Assembly (NCBI GenBank): GCA_037349105.1
Contig: JAYJMM010000124.1
Span: 4,882,001-4,946,000 of the forward strand
Reading direction: 5' to 3'
Origin: Limnomonas spitsbergensis
Taxonomy: Eukaryota; Chlorophyta; Chlorophyceae; Chlamydomonadales
DNA: 64,000 bases
In this document: one piece after another, positions 10,696 through 22,098 of the stretch
Position numbering within the stretch: the stretch's first letter is position 1
Layout of the letters: the number at the start of each line of letters is the position of its first letter
Notes under the pieces: generated by a model
The model's database searches: none
What the model saw: only the letters and a program-made list of their open reading frames with translations
What the model was told of the DNA's origin: nothing
Program-made: the position numbers and the translations under genes

Positions 10696-12089
10696 TGATT
10701 TATGTCCATGTCTGTGCCTTATAATCTTGCCCAACTAAGAAAGGTCAGATACGCGATTTCCCTGCCCACTACCGTAAGCTTGTCACTGTCATAACACAAC
10801 GTCACGTTTCAGTTTGATTAATCATTTGACTGGTCTCTGCACTTCTCTCACCTGACATTTGATACACAGTGCATATTTATGCCAAGATTTGCATCGAAGT
10901 TAAATAGTTATTCAGATTTTGTGAGAGGTAAGTCTCAAGTCTACCCACATCAGGTCCTGAAAACAAGCGCCATCTTCATTTACATTAAATGCCGATCCAT
11001 GTGGAGCAGGAAAATAAAAAGTCAATTCTTCACACAAATACATATAGAGCGGCACCGAAGTGCAATCCAAGTGACAGGAAACGCGGCAAGGAGAAGGACA
11101 GATTACGTAGCCAAGTGTTGGTGAAGGGGGGCTGGCCCCAGCCTAGCCCTTGATGCCTCAGCCCATTCAGCCAGTTTGCATGGCCTAAGAGAGCTGGGAC
11201 GAGTGTGCAAAGGAACTGAGCCACGCTGCACGCATAAATGAAGTTGGACCACGAAGCTCCTTAAATGGCGGGAGGCATGCCCTGCATGAGTGAAAAAACG
11301 TTTCGGTTGAAGGTTTTGACATGCCTTGCGGGCATGATGCAGGCTTTTGGGTGAAACAAGACCATGCACTGCTCAGGAAGCATGTCATAATGTCACAGAC
11401 ATGTGACTGTCAAGAAATGGATGGATATGCCCTATTGACTTCAGTTGATCGAATTTTTTGGCATTTCACCCGCATGTTCTATATGGAGCCTCTGGACCTC
11501 TGAAATCTCCTCTTAGGCATTCAATCCAATTCAGGACACTTCAACCACAACCCGATGCAACGGCCTTGCACTCACCAGATACTTGATAACCGAGTTCACT
11601 GGATGTTGACAAGCCGCCAGGACATGCAGGGAGGGGGTGGACAGAAGAGTGAGTAATTAAGCGGGGCTGACGCATGACCAGGGCTGATGCAGGAAATAGA
11701 AATATAAGGCAAGCCTGGACTCAAGATGAGTCAGTCTTACATGCAACCCACTGCCTCCATTCAGCATCATAAGACACAATGCCTGCAGCACATGTCCATG
11801 CAAGTCTCACGCCCCAACCTCTTTCCCGTACATGCCCACGGCTTGTAGTGCAGGGTGTTGCAGCTTCACTTAAGCTACAGCCACTAGGGCTTGGTGTTAC
11901 AGCTGCAGGGTGTTTCAGCTACACTCCAGCGACAACCCTGTCTAAGACCACCAGGGCCCGGTACAGTAATCCCTGTTGCTCAGGCGACTGGCGGTAGGAA
12001 AGTTAAGCTTTTGACCCCATTGGCCTAGTGGTGGCCACCTTGAACCCCACCCTCTCAAATGGTCTGTCGCGCAATTCAGCAGCACAGGT
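10696..12089. other. Intergenic, 3' side of trpB
   Basis: About 1.4 kb with only short, unconvincing ORFs. It includes the trpB 3' UTR on the minus strand. I see no gene here. Confidence 0.5.
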
Positions 12090-15000
12090 TCACGCACCGT
12101 CCTTGTCGCCACGGCCGCTGCAGTTGATGACAATGCGAGTCCCATCCTTCAGTGTCGGGCACAGCTTCTCCAAGTAAGCGATGGCATGGCTTGTTTCCAG
12201 GGCTGGGATAATGCCCTCAAGCTGGCTCAGGCGCTGGAAGCCATCTAGCGCCTCCTAAAATGGGTGGGACAGGCAGAACCCAAATGTCAGTGCCATGGCT
12301 CCATATTTGGATTTTAAGTTGTTTTGGTTTTGATCCCTGCGGGCCAGGCCTGATAGGACCCACATATCATTGCCATGGTTCCAAATTTGCATTTGGTGAT
12401 TTGGTGGTGTTGATTTAAGTTCACCGAAACTGGATACCCCAAGACGCGCCCTGTGATGAGGTGGGTCAGACGCCCTGTTATGAGGTGGGTCAGGCGCCCT
12501 GTAATGAGGTGGGTCAGGCGCCCTGTGATGAGGTGGGTCAGGCGCCCTGTAATGAGGTGGGTCAGGCGCCCAGTAATGAGGTGGGTCAGGTGCCCTGTGA
12601 TGAGGTGGGTCAGACGCCCTGTTATGAGGTGGGTCAGGCGCCCTGTAATGAGGTGGGTCAGGCGCCCTGTAATGAGGTGGGTCAGGCGCCCTGTAATGAG
12701 GTGGGTCAGGCGCCCTGTAATGAGGTGGGTCAGGCGCCCAGTAATGAGGTGGGTCAGGTGCCCTGTAATGAGGTGGGTCAGGCGCCCAGTAATGAGGTGG
12801 GTCAGGCGCCCTGTAATGAGGTGGGACAGGCACCCAGTAATGAGGTGGGTCAGGTGCCCTGTAATGAGGTGGGTCAGGCGCCCAGTAATGAGGTGGGTCA
12901 GGCGCCCTGTAATGAGGTGGGACAGGCACCCAGTAATGAGGTGGGTCAGGCGCCCTGTAATGAGGTGGGTCAGGCGCCCAGTAATGAGGTGGGTCAGGCG
13001 CCCAGTAATGAGGTGGGTCAGGCGCCCTGTAATGAGGTGGGTCAGGCGCCCTGTAATGAGGTGGGTCAGGCGCCCTGTAATGAGGTGGGTCAGGCGCCCT
13101 GTAATGAGGTGGGTCAGGCGCCCAGTAATGAGGTGGGTCAGGCGCCCTGTAATGAGGTGGGTCAGGCGCCCAGTAATGAGGTGGGTCAGGCGCCCTGTAA
13201 TGAGGTGGGACAGGCACCCAGTAATGAGGTGGGTCAGGCGCCCTGTAATGAGGTGGGTCAGGCACCCAGTAATGAGGTGGGTCAGGCGCCCAGTAATGAG
13301 GTGGGTCAGGCGCCCAGTAATGAGGTGGGTCAGGCGCCCTATAATGAGGTGGGTCAGGCGCCCTACAATGAGGTGGGTCAGGCGCCCTGTAATGAGGTGG
13401 GTCAGGCGCCATGTAATGAGGTGGGTCAGGCGCCCTGTTATAAGGTGGGTCAGGCGCCCTGTAATGAGGTGGGTCATGCGCCCGGTAATGAGGTGGATCA
13501 TGCGCCCGGTAATGAGGTGGGTCAGGCGCCCGGTAATGAGGTGGGTCAGGCGCCATGTAATGAGGTGGGTCAGGCGCCATGTAATGAGGTGGGTCAGGCG
13601 CCCTGTAATGAGGTGGGTCAGGCGCCCAGTAATGAGGTGGGTCAGGCGCCCTGTAATGAGGTGGGTCAGGCACCCAGTAATGAGGTGGGTCAGGCGCCCA
13701 GTAATGAGGTGGGTCAGGCGCCCTATAATGAGGTGGGTCAGGCGCCCTACAATGAGGTGGGTCAGGCGCCCTGTAATGAGGTGGGTCAGGCGCCCTGTAA
13801 TGAGGTGGGTCAGGCGCCCTGTTATGAGGTGGGTCAGGCGCCCTGTAATGAGGTGGGTCATGCGCCCGGTAATGAGGTGGATCATGCGCCCGGTAATGAG
13901 GTGGGTCAGGCGCCCGGTAATGAGGTGGGTCAGGCGCCATGTAATGAGGTGGGTCAGGCGCCCTGTAACGAGGTGGGTCAGGCGCCCTGTAATGAGGTGG
14001 GTCAGGCGCCCAGTAATGAGGTGGGTCAGGCGCCCTGTAATGAGGTGGGTCAGGCGCCCAGTCATGAGGTGGGTCAGGCGCCCTGTAATGAGGTGGGCCA
14101 GGCGCCCAGTAAAGAGGTGGGCCAGGTGCCCTGTAATGAGGTGGGTCAGGCGCCCTGTAATGAGGTGGGTCAGGCGCCCTGTAATGAGGTGGGTCAGGCG
14201 CCCTGTAATGAGGTGGGTCAGGCGCCCTGTAATGAGGTGGGTCAGGCGCCCTGTAATGAGGTGGGTCAGGCGCCCTGTAATGAGGTGGGTCAGGAGCCCT
14301 GTAATGAGGTAGGTCAGGCGCCATGTAATGAGGTGGGTCAGGCGCCCTGTAATGAGGTGGGTCAGGCGCCCAGTAATGAGGTGGGTCAGGCGCCCTGTAA
14401 TGAGGTGGGTCAGGCGCCCTGTAATGAGGTGGGTCAGGCGCCCTGTAATGAGGTGGGTCAGGCGCCCTGTAATGAGGTGGGTCAGGAGCCCTGTAATGAG
14501 GTAGGTCAGGCGCCATGTAATGAGGTGGGTCAGGCGCCCTGTAATGAGGTGGGTCAGGCACCCTGTAATGAGGTGGGTCAGGCGCCCTGTTATGAGGTGG
14601 GTCAGGCGCCCTGTAATGAGGTGGGTCAGGCGCCCTGTAATGAGGTGGGTCAGGCGCCCTGTAATGAGGTAGGTCAGGCGCCATGTAATGAGGTGGGTCA
14701 GGCGCCCTGTAATGAGGTGGGTCAGGCGCCCTATAATGAGGTGGGTCAGGCGCCCTGTAATGAGGTGGGTCAGGCGCCCTGTAATGAGGTGGGTCAGGCG
14801 CCCTGTAATGAGGTGGGTCAGGCGCCCTGTAATGAGGTGGGTCAGGCGCCCTGTAATGAGGTGGGTCAGGCGCCCTGTAATGAGGTGGGTCAGGCGCCCT
14901 GTAATGAGGTGGGTCAGGCGCCCTGTAATGAGGTGGGTCAGGCGCCCTGTAATGAGGTGGGTCAGGCGCCCTGTAATGAGGTGGGTCAGGCGCCCTATAA

Positions 15001-18000
15001 TGAGGTGGGTCAGGCGCCCAGTAATGAGGTGGGTCAGGCCGCCCTTGAATATCAGTGCCTTGAGCAAAGGCTGCAATTTTGTAAATTAAATGTGTTTGAA
15101 CGAATTTATTTTTAGCATATATCCTGCACCATGCACAATGGGGTCAGCTAGGCAGCTCTTGAATTTCAGTGTCATGGGGTCAGACTCACCAGACTGCAAC
15201 TTCGTATGTGAATTGTAATGGATTTCAGGTACCAATATTTTTTGAAGCCGGAAGGCATGAAGCGCATGTCTACCATTTGATTCAGCCATTAACCTCTTGT
15301 TATTCCATGCCATGAGTTCAGGCTGCATGGGCAATGACAGGGAGCTGCGACAGATGCAACACAGGCAGCATGGAGCTGAGTTAAAAACGAATTCCGCCCA
15401 GCCATTGACCAACCCATGTCAGCAACTCCCACCCCGCTCAGCTCATTCCACCATCTCGGCCCATCCCACAATGCTCACCTGATCTGTCACCGAGTAGTAC
15501 TCGCATCTGCCTTCGTCCTTCAAGAAGGCGTGCTCAGGGCCAATGCCGGGGTAATCTAGCCTGGAGATAAAAGATGAAAGGATAAAAGGAGGTCAGCAGA
15601 TAACACAGGGACAGACGTCAGCAGGCAACAGGGGAATGAGACTAACGGGCAAAAACTCATCCCGGGGGGTCTCGGAATTAAGGGTAGGGGACCATGTGCT
15701 TACCCTCATAAACAGCAAGGGACAACATCCCAATTCCGCTAGCATTGAACCCACCCCACAGCATTTCCAAGCATGACGAAAACCCACCCTATATTCTCGG
15801 GCCCTACCAACCCCCACCCAGCTTCCACACAGCACCCGTTCTTATATCCCGTTCTCGCTGACGCTCCCCTCCCCTCCACCCTCTTCCATGCATCCCCACT
15901 CCCTCGTGTGGAACACCCATCCCCCCGCCCACGCTGTCTCACCCTGCACTGATGGAGTGCGGGTCGATGATCTGGCCCTCCTCATCTTGCAGCAGATAGC
16001 TGTAGGAGCCGTGCAACACACCAGGGGTGCCCATGGTCAGTGTTGCGGCGTGCTTCTTGGTGTCCACTCCCTCGCCACCAGCCTGGACGGTCACAGGGAG
16101 CAGGTCATGACCAGGTCAAGCGCGGGGCAGGATCCACACTTCAACTTCCCGTCCGCACTTATGATCACATAGGTATAGGGCTGGCCTATACTGTAAACGT
16201 TGCTGGTATCTTCAGGAGACTGCGGTGATGGGTCCAATGCGTGGAACAGGGCATATGCCTTAACCAGCCGTGGTACCCAGGGCTTCCCATGCCCTGGACC
16301 TGCACCCACCGCTATACAAATCACTACTTTCAGTTGACAGCAGGTGCTCCATTGCAGTAGATGGCAAGTGCCACCCTGCACTATTCCACGCACTTTCGAG
16401 CCGCTGAACGCAAGGGGAAATCGGGATAGACCCAGCACGGGCAGGAAGTACAGCCACCCGCCCGCGAGTCCAGCTGGCTGCGAGCTTGCAGGATGGCAAG
16501 AATCACCCATCGTGAGAAAGGTGGTATGGACGCCGATGGTATGGACCCATCAGCGTCCATACCACCTTCCTCTTGCACCGCAGTGTTCATTTTGCACACC
16601 AGACTACCAGTGGGCTGAGAAGCAACAAACCTTGACCGGCCTTCAGGCAATGGCGCAAGCAGCAGGCACCTTGCTGCACCAGCAGGCACCCCACTGGTGC
16701 AGCAAGATGCCTGCTGCGTGCTTAAGCCACAGGCTATGATGCGGCTGCATTGCAGCTGAAAGCCCCTTGCTTGAGCAGTGCTGCTCCCTCCCACCTCCAC
16801 AACAATGAGGCAAATCTCGGGGTTGTCCATGACCTCTTGGAAGATGCCCAACGCAAGTGGCATCTTCAGGCAAACCGTTTCTTTTGATGCTGGCAGGACA
16901 TCGATGCTCGCCCAGCATCAAGCAGCCATAAGATTTTGTTTTTAGCTTCGCTTATGGATGAGATTTTACACTTGGGCCCCAAGCAAATGTTAGAAAAGCA
17001 GAGTCGTGTTCTTTAGAAGCCATAACTTCGAAGTTTTGAAGTATTTTGAAGAAGTAATATTTCACCCTTTCCCACCTCGACTCCAATGAGACGAATCTCC
17101 GGGTTGTCGATGAACTCTTGGAAAATCCCCATTGCGTTGGAGCCTCCACCCACACACGCCATGATGATGTCGGGCACGCCATTCCACTTCTCCAAGCACT
17201 GGGCGCGGGTCTCCTTCCCGATCACGGCCTGGAAGTCCCGGACCTGGTGGCAGCGGGAGGAGTGGGGTGCAATGAGATTTTGCTCTATTCGCAGTGTAGT
17301 ACTTGGGCGGCCACCACTGGAGTACTGGACTGATAAGGATAAGGCATGACGCCTCGTGGAAGTCCCGGACCGGGAGGCAGCAGGAGGAGGGGGGTTGCGA
17401 TGACATTTTGTTTAGGAGTGCAGTACTCACAAGAACAATGCTGGGCGGCCAACACTGGAGGACAGGACTGATAAGGATGAGGCATGACGCCTTTCGCCGG
17501 AGGCCCCTGAAGTTAAGCCCGCTGAGGTTAAGGCTTGCACACATCTAGATCAATTTAACGAAGTGGCACCCTCACTGCCCATAATGGCATATACTTGTCA
17601 TTTCAAGAGCTCAGTCTGACGCATGCTCACCTTCATTGTTCAGAGGGTATGCGTGGGGTCCTGCTGTTGAGCCCAGGATGTAGCGCGTGGTCTCCACATT
17701 GGTGACCCAGTCCCTTATCAATTGCCATGCTTTATCTTTGGCCTTTTTGGCCTGTGAAGGTGGTTTTCAAAATGCATCGTCCTCACCATCATGGGGTATG
17801 GGTGGGGTCCTGCTGCTGAGCCCAGGATGTAGTGCGTGGTTTCCACGTTGGTGACCCAGTCCCGGATGGCCTCGGAGGTCGCGTCCTTGAGCGTGGCCGT
17901 GCCCGAGTAGACGGGCCGGACCTCGGCACCCATCAGGCGCATGCGGAACACATTCAGCTCCTGGCGCTCCATATCCTGTGAATGGTGGAAGGTGCAGTGA

Positions 18001-19773
18001 TGGGAAACATGGGGAGCTTTGGGATTTTGATTGACCTGGCTCCAAATCAGCTACTTTACTGCCTCCGGTTGAAGGACCTAGGTGTGGCTAGCCATGCTGG
18101 CTGGGCCACCAGGCAGCCCAAGTTTAGTCCCAGTCGAAGCAGCCAGCCAATAGAGGCTCTAAAGCTTAAAGAAGGAAGAGTGCTCACAAGATTGCACCCT
18201 GGCTGAATCACTAGGGGAAGGAGAGATCATTCCCTCTATACACCCTTCTTCTATTCAACACCCCAAAGCTTATTTGCATCACTTGTGTGCATCCAGCCCA
18301 GGCAAGCAGGCTGCTTCAATAATGCGCTGCTCTGCGGCCCATGGGTAAGGCATGCCACATCAAGCCTCAAGGGCCACCATACGATGAGGACATGCTGTTG
18401 CAGAGAACCCATGGACCACTATGCATGTTATGCCGTGAGGCCCCTAGGTAAGTGGACCTGCCTCGCACCTTGGCTCCCATGTAAATGATGCAGTGGACAC
18501 CCATGCGGGCGCACACGGTGGCCTGCGTCGCAAACATAACACATAGGTTGCAAAGATTTGTTTCCATCCACACAAGAGGATTTCTCAGACCAGACCCTCC
18601 ACACACCCAAATGCATGGCAGGTGGAAAGCATAGTCCATGCAGCAGCTTTTAATTCAGCATGCACCAGGACACCTTCAGTGGGTTGCTGTCCAGCCACCG
18701 CTGGACACTTGGGGACCAAACCTTGGCCAGCGAGTAGCCCATGGACCAAGCGTCAGGGCCAGCTGCAACAATCCCTCTGGGACATAGCTTGTGACCTGGC
18801 TGAACTGCGCCAATGTCACACCATGCAGCATGCTGGAAAGCTAGCTGACCGCATGGCGCACGCATGGCGTGCGCCACACCCTCGGTCCGCTTACAGTTGC
18901 CACGCCATGCTGGCCTGCTCCAGTCTCAGCAATGATGCGCTTCTTGTTCATACGCTTGCAGAGCAAGGCCTGCCCGAGCGAGTTGTTGATCTTGTGGGCA
19001 CCGGTATGGTTGAGGTCCTCTCTCTTGAGGTAGATCAGGGGCATGCTCCCGTCAGCCCTGTGGCCAGAGACACAAAAGCTCAAGTGGCAAACTGAGGGTC
19101 CTGCATGCCAAGGCAAATCAGACTTATGCTGCCACCGGCCCTGGGTGAAGAGACAAACTACCAGGTAGCACTGGGTAAAGGCATGCTACTATCGGCTTAA
19201 CTCCCATGCTCTAGGGCTAAGTAGAGGCAGGCAAGAGCACTGAGAGCCACAGACTGCTGCTGTTAGTATCAACCTCTTATAGTGGTTTGACAGGCGCTCC
19301 GCGAAATACAAGGGAGTCTCGCGGCCGACGTAGTCCTTAAGGATGGCATCCAGCTCAATCTGCGGGTGGCGTACGAAACCGATGTGATGGTCGGCAGGAA
19401 AGTGAGAGGTCGCAAAATCACGAAGATATGGCGCATTTCGCAGCACTGTCCTCTAGCCGCGCTCAAGCATTTACAAATTAGTTCGTTATCGTATGCAGCG
19501 CACCTGGAACGCCGGATCTGCTCGCGCTTTCTTGTACTCCATTTCAAGCTCATCCAGGGCAGGAATCAGCGTCTCCGGCACGTATCGACCACCAAATACG
19601 CCGTAGCGTCCAGTCTTGTCAGGCAAGCTGGTGTACTCAGTCTTCACACGCTCCCCGGCGGCAACCGCGGAGATGCTGACAGCACACTGCCTGCACGGCC
19701 GCACGACGCGCAGCTGAGGTGCACCCCGCGCCTGAACGGACACACGCCCCGCATGTCTAGTCGTTCGCAACAT
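12090..19773 (-). CDS. trpB: Tryptophan synthase beta subunit, plastid-type, 9 exons
   Basis: Catalyses the PLP-dependent condensation of indole with serine, the last step of tryptophan synthesis; expected in the plastid. Exons (minus strand): 19773-19504, 19359-19274, 19057-18895, 18522-18469, 17975-17787, 17243-17076, 16082-15943, 15560-15479, 12254-12090; 1,317 nt, 438 aa, all junctions in frame with GT-AG ends. Landmarks: a ~45-residue transit-like N-terminus, then [22 protein letters not shown]-lysine region [36 protein letters not shown] phosphate-binding loop, [10 protein letters not shown] and C-terminal NCSGRGDKD. The last intron is 3.2 kb and carries the 24-bp minisatellite. Other introns hold decayed copies of exons 5 and 6. 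The stop comes a few residues earlier than usual (GDKDGA), so a missed small last exon cannot be excluded. Confidence 0.96.
12448..15040. repeat. 24-bp minisatellite, about 108 units, in trpB intron 8
   Basis: Head-to-tail units of AATGAGGTGGGTCAGGCGCC plus CTGT. Because 24 is a multiple of 3, several frames stay open on both strands and give artefact ORFs of 600-900 codons. Variant units recur at fixed distances: the doublet with GGTGGATCATGCG repeats 384 bp apart (16 units, ending 13500 and 13884), and the CAGGAGCC variant repeats 192 bp apart (8 units, 14291 and 14483), so higher-order duplication has occurred. Confidence 0.97.
16785..16866 (-). pseudogene. Decayed copy of trpB exon 6, in intron 6
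   Basis: On the minus strand it still reads [21 protein letters not shown], against [21 protein letters not shown] in the real exon 6 at 17076-17243. It retains the downstream donor-like GAGGTGGGA. Confidence 0.8.
17232..17495 (-). repeat. Tandem duplication at the trpB exon 6 acceptor
   Basis: The segment spanning the exon 6 start (GGAAGTCCCGGACC) and about 115 bp of adjoining intron is repeated at about 17356-17490, with shared ACTGATAAGGAT(A/G)AGGCATGACGCC ends. The second copy has lost the exon body. Confidence 0.75.
17634..17725 (-). pseudogene. Decayed copy of trpB exon 5 end, in intron 5
   Basis: Near-identical to the 3' part of exon 5 (17787-17880), covering the coding of [15 protein letters not shown], but truncated and followed by unrelated AT-rich sequence. 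It lies about 150 bp downstream of the real exon on the gene strand. Confidence 0.8.
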
Positions 19774-20082
19774 GTTTGAAGAAGGACGATGGACAGTTGA
19801 GTTCTGTAAGGTAAAATATTAGCCCTCGTCACCACTTATTTCGTCGAAGAGTGTGAAAGTGGTGTGGGCATGGAGTGGTTGCAAATGACAATCCTTGTAG
19901 CTTTGCTATGCATTCACTCTTTCAACCAGCAAGGTCATTGAATCTCAGCAGCATCAAAAGGCTGCAGGTATTCCTCCTTGACCAATTCAAGTTTCAAAGG
20001 CCGTATCATTTTGCCGAACGCAGCCGCCAGCCCTCAGACACACAGACCTGATTGAGGAGGTCAAGGATTTGAAACAGCAGCA
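19774..20082. promoter_or_regulatory. Divergent trpB/URM1 spacer
   Basis: 309 bp separate the two start codons, so both promoters and 5' UTRs must lie here or overlap. I see no clear TATA box or named element. Confidence 0.45.
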
Positions 20083-21385
20083 ATGAAGCTTCACATCGAA
20101 TTCAGGTAGTCAACTTACGAGCTTACCTATTTAATTGCAATTACCAACTTAAATGAGGTGTACCCGCCGATGTCGTAAGCATTATGCATGTGCCAGTAAT
20201 GTGTACTTCAAGACTTCACAAGCCATTCAAGAGAACGGCTCCCAATTTGACCACTGCCTCTTACAATTTTGTTTCCTGCAGTGGAGGTTTGGAGCTGCTG
20301 TTTGGAGGTCAGAAGATCATGGATGTGGATGTGCCGTTCATAGACAAGCAGGTAAGAAAGAGGCATGTAGCCTTCACCATCCCATATTAATTCAACTCCC
20401 ATGGGGAAGCTACCGGGTGGGTACCACCGGGCTTATGGGGACGAAACCTCTACCGGCCTACGGACGGTGACAGTAACTAGCAGGGCTTGCTGAAACAAGC
20501 TCTGCGTAGGATATAGTGTAGCTGAATTCTAGCTGGATTACACCGTAATCCGTAGGGCGTGATGTAGGTGAATTCCAGCTGGATTGCACCGTAGGGCGTA
20601 GCTGAATTCCAGCTGGATTGCACCGTAGGGCGTGATGTAGCTGAATTCCAGCTGGATTGCACCGTAGGGCGTGATGTAGCTGAATTCCAGCTGGATTGCA
20701 CAGTAGGGCGTGATGTAGCTGAATACCAGCTGGATTGCGCCGTAGGGCGTGATGTAGCTGAATTTCAGCTGGATTGCACAGTGCTCTGAAGCATGTAGCT
20801 CCTGCCATCGCACTTACCTGTATTACGTCCTTCTCGGCTCTGAGCTGACGCCTCCTTCTGTTCTGCTTGGATAGGCAAAGGTTGCGGAGCTTCTCACGTG
20901 GATGCGGTCCAACCTTGTCAAAGAGCGCCCAGAGCTCTTCATGAAGGGTGAAAGCGTGTAAGCGCATGGACCATTCCACAGCTCAGCACTGGAACTTACC
21001 TTGGCTTGGGGCAAGGCCTGACGTTGTCATTTGCATATATTTTACAGGCGGCCTGGCATCCTTGTGCTTATTAATGAATCTGACTGGGAGTTATGGTGAG
21101 CAACTCGTTGAGCCCCTGAATACTGGTAGCATTCATATGTTTGCATTCAGGGTGTGCGAGCTTGTTATGAAAACAATTGACAGCCGTGGGCTTGAGTTTC
21201 CAATCTTCAAACACTGCCTGTTCACCCCAAGCTTGATTGTTTAAGGCTGGGGGGACCCGGTTGTGCTCACCTCCTCCGCAGCGTGCGTTCAAAACCTTGC
21301 TTTGTCCTGCTGCAGTGGCATGCTGAAAGCTGGATTGAGCGAGGGCGATCATGTTGTCTTTATTTCCACGCTACACGGCGGATGA
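20083..21385 (+). CDS. URM1: Ubiquitin-related modifier 1 (Urm1), 5 exons
   Basis: Urm1 is a beta-grasp sulfur carrier; its C-terminal Gly-Gly is adenylated and thiocarboxylated by Uba4/MOCS3 for 2-thiolation of wobble uridine in cytosolic tRNAs, and it can also modify proteins. Exons: 20083-20105, 20282-20351, 20875-20957, 21048-21095, 21316-21385; 294 nt, 97 aa, near the usual family length. It reads MKLHIEFSGGLELLFGGQK, then LLTWMRSNLVKERPELF, RPGILVLINESDWEL and the terminus FISTLHGG immediately before TGA. The 23-nt first exon is too short for ORF calling; phase and the conserved SGG fix it. Intron 2 carries a 39-bp tandem array. Confidence 0.95.
20511..20783. repeat. 39-bp tandem array in URM1 intron 2
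   Basis: About seven units of GTAGCTGAATTCCAGCTGGA plus TTGCACCGTAGGGCGTGAT, with point changes and one shortened unit. The unit resembles the 3' end of the interspersed MITE family (GATGTAGCTGAATTGCAGCT), so the array probably grew from a MITE end. Confidence 0.9.
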
Positions 21386-22098
21386 GGCAGTCCAGGAGTC
21401 CCAGCTTCCTGGCTCAAGAACACTGTAGTAAACTGTTCCTTTACTGCCAGTTTAGAACAGTGCACACCCGCTGGGCCCTGCTGAACTCTCGGCCGCGTGG
21501 GGCTGGTAGGGATAGACTAGGCTCAATTCCAGGTACCATGCACAGCCTGGGCCATGGTGCAGCCTTGCCATCCTCCTATGCGAGGGGGCAGGAACATGGC
21601 GTTCTAGGTGTGGGGAGAGATCACCCTCTGTGTATGGATGCCACCAGCGTTTTACCACTGGACCATTCCCCCCTGACTTCCAGTGAAGCACTCTTTTAAG
21701 GTCTCTTCATGTCTTGTCCACGATAGTTCCTCTCCTGTGCTAAATGCAATCCAGGGGGGATATTCTCGTGATCATTTCTTGGACAAGCCAAGACTGGGGT
21801 TGGCTCAGGGACTGAAAACTGTTTTTTTCTCTGACAGTTTAGCGTCAAGACTGGTTACCTATATTTACCGTAAAGATAACATGGAATGTACAGCCATCGG
21901 GACTGAGTTGCTTACCTCTTTACAAATACGGACTTGGGTGGTCACATGTTCATGACGTTACACCTCTGGGACATGCTGAAAGAGGCGGTCACATATATTA
22001 ACGGAGGTTCGTGTTAAAGATTTGCCGGATGAGACTTGAACAGGCATGATCAAACTGTGCCACAGTGGCAAACACAGCAGCATGCTACATTCTATGCC
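21386..22098. other. Convergent 3' spacer URM1/YbaK gene
   Basis: About 710 bp between two convergent genes; 3' UTRs expected. I see no gene or strong repeat. Confidence 0.45.

Noticed and set aside
12448..15040. CRISPR-like array
   Set aside because: Units are contiguous with no unique spacers, in a eukaryotic intron.
12255..15115. Four very long ORFs (about 620-920 codons) on both strands
   Set aside because: They are translations of the 24-bp satellite, whose unit is a multiple of 3; they give 8-residue repeats in every open frame and lie in a trpB intron.
20511..20783. CRISPR-like 39-bp repeats
   Set aside because: No spacers between units; derived from a MITE end.
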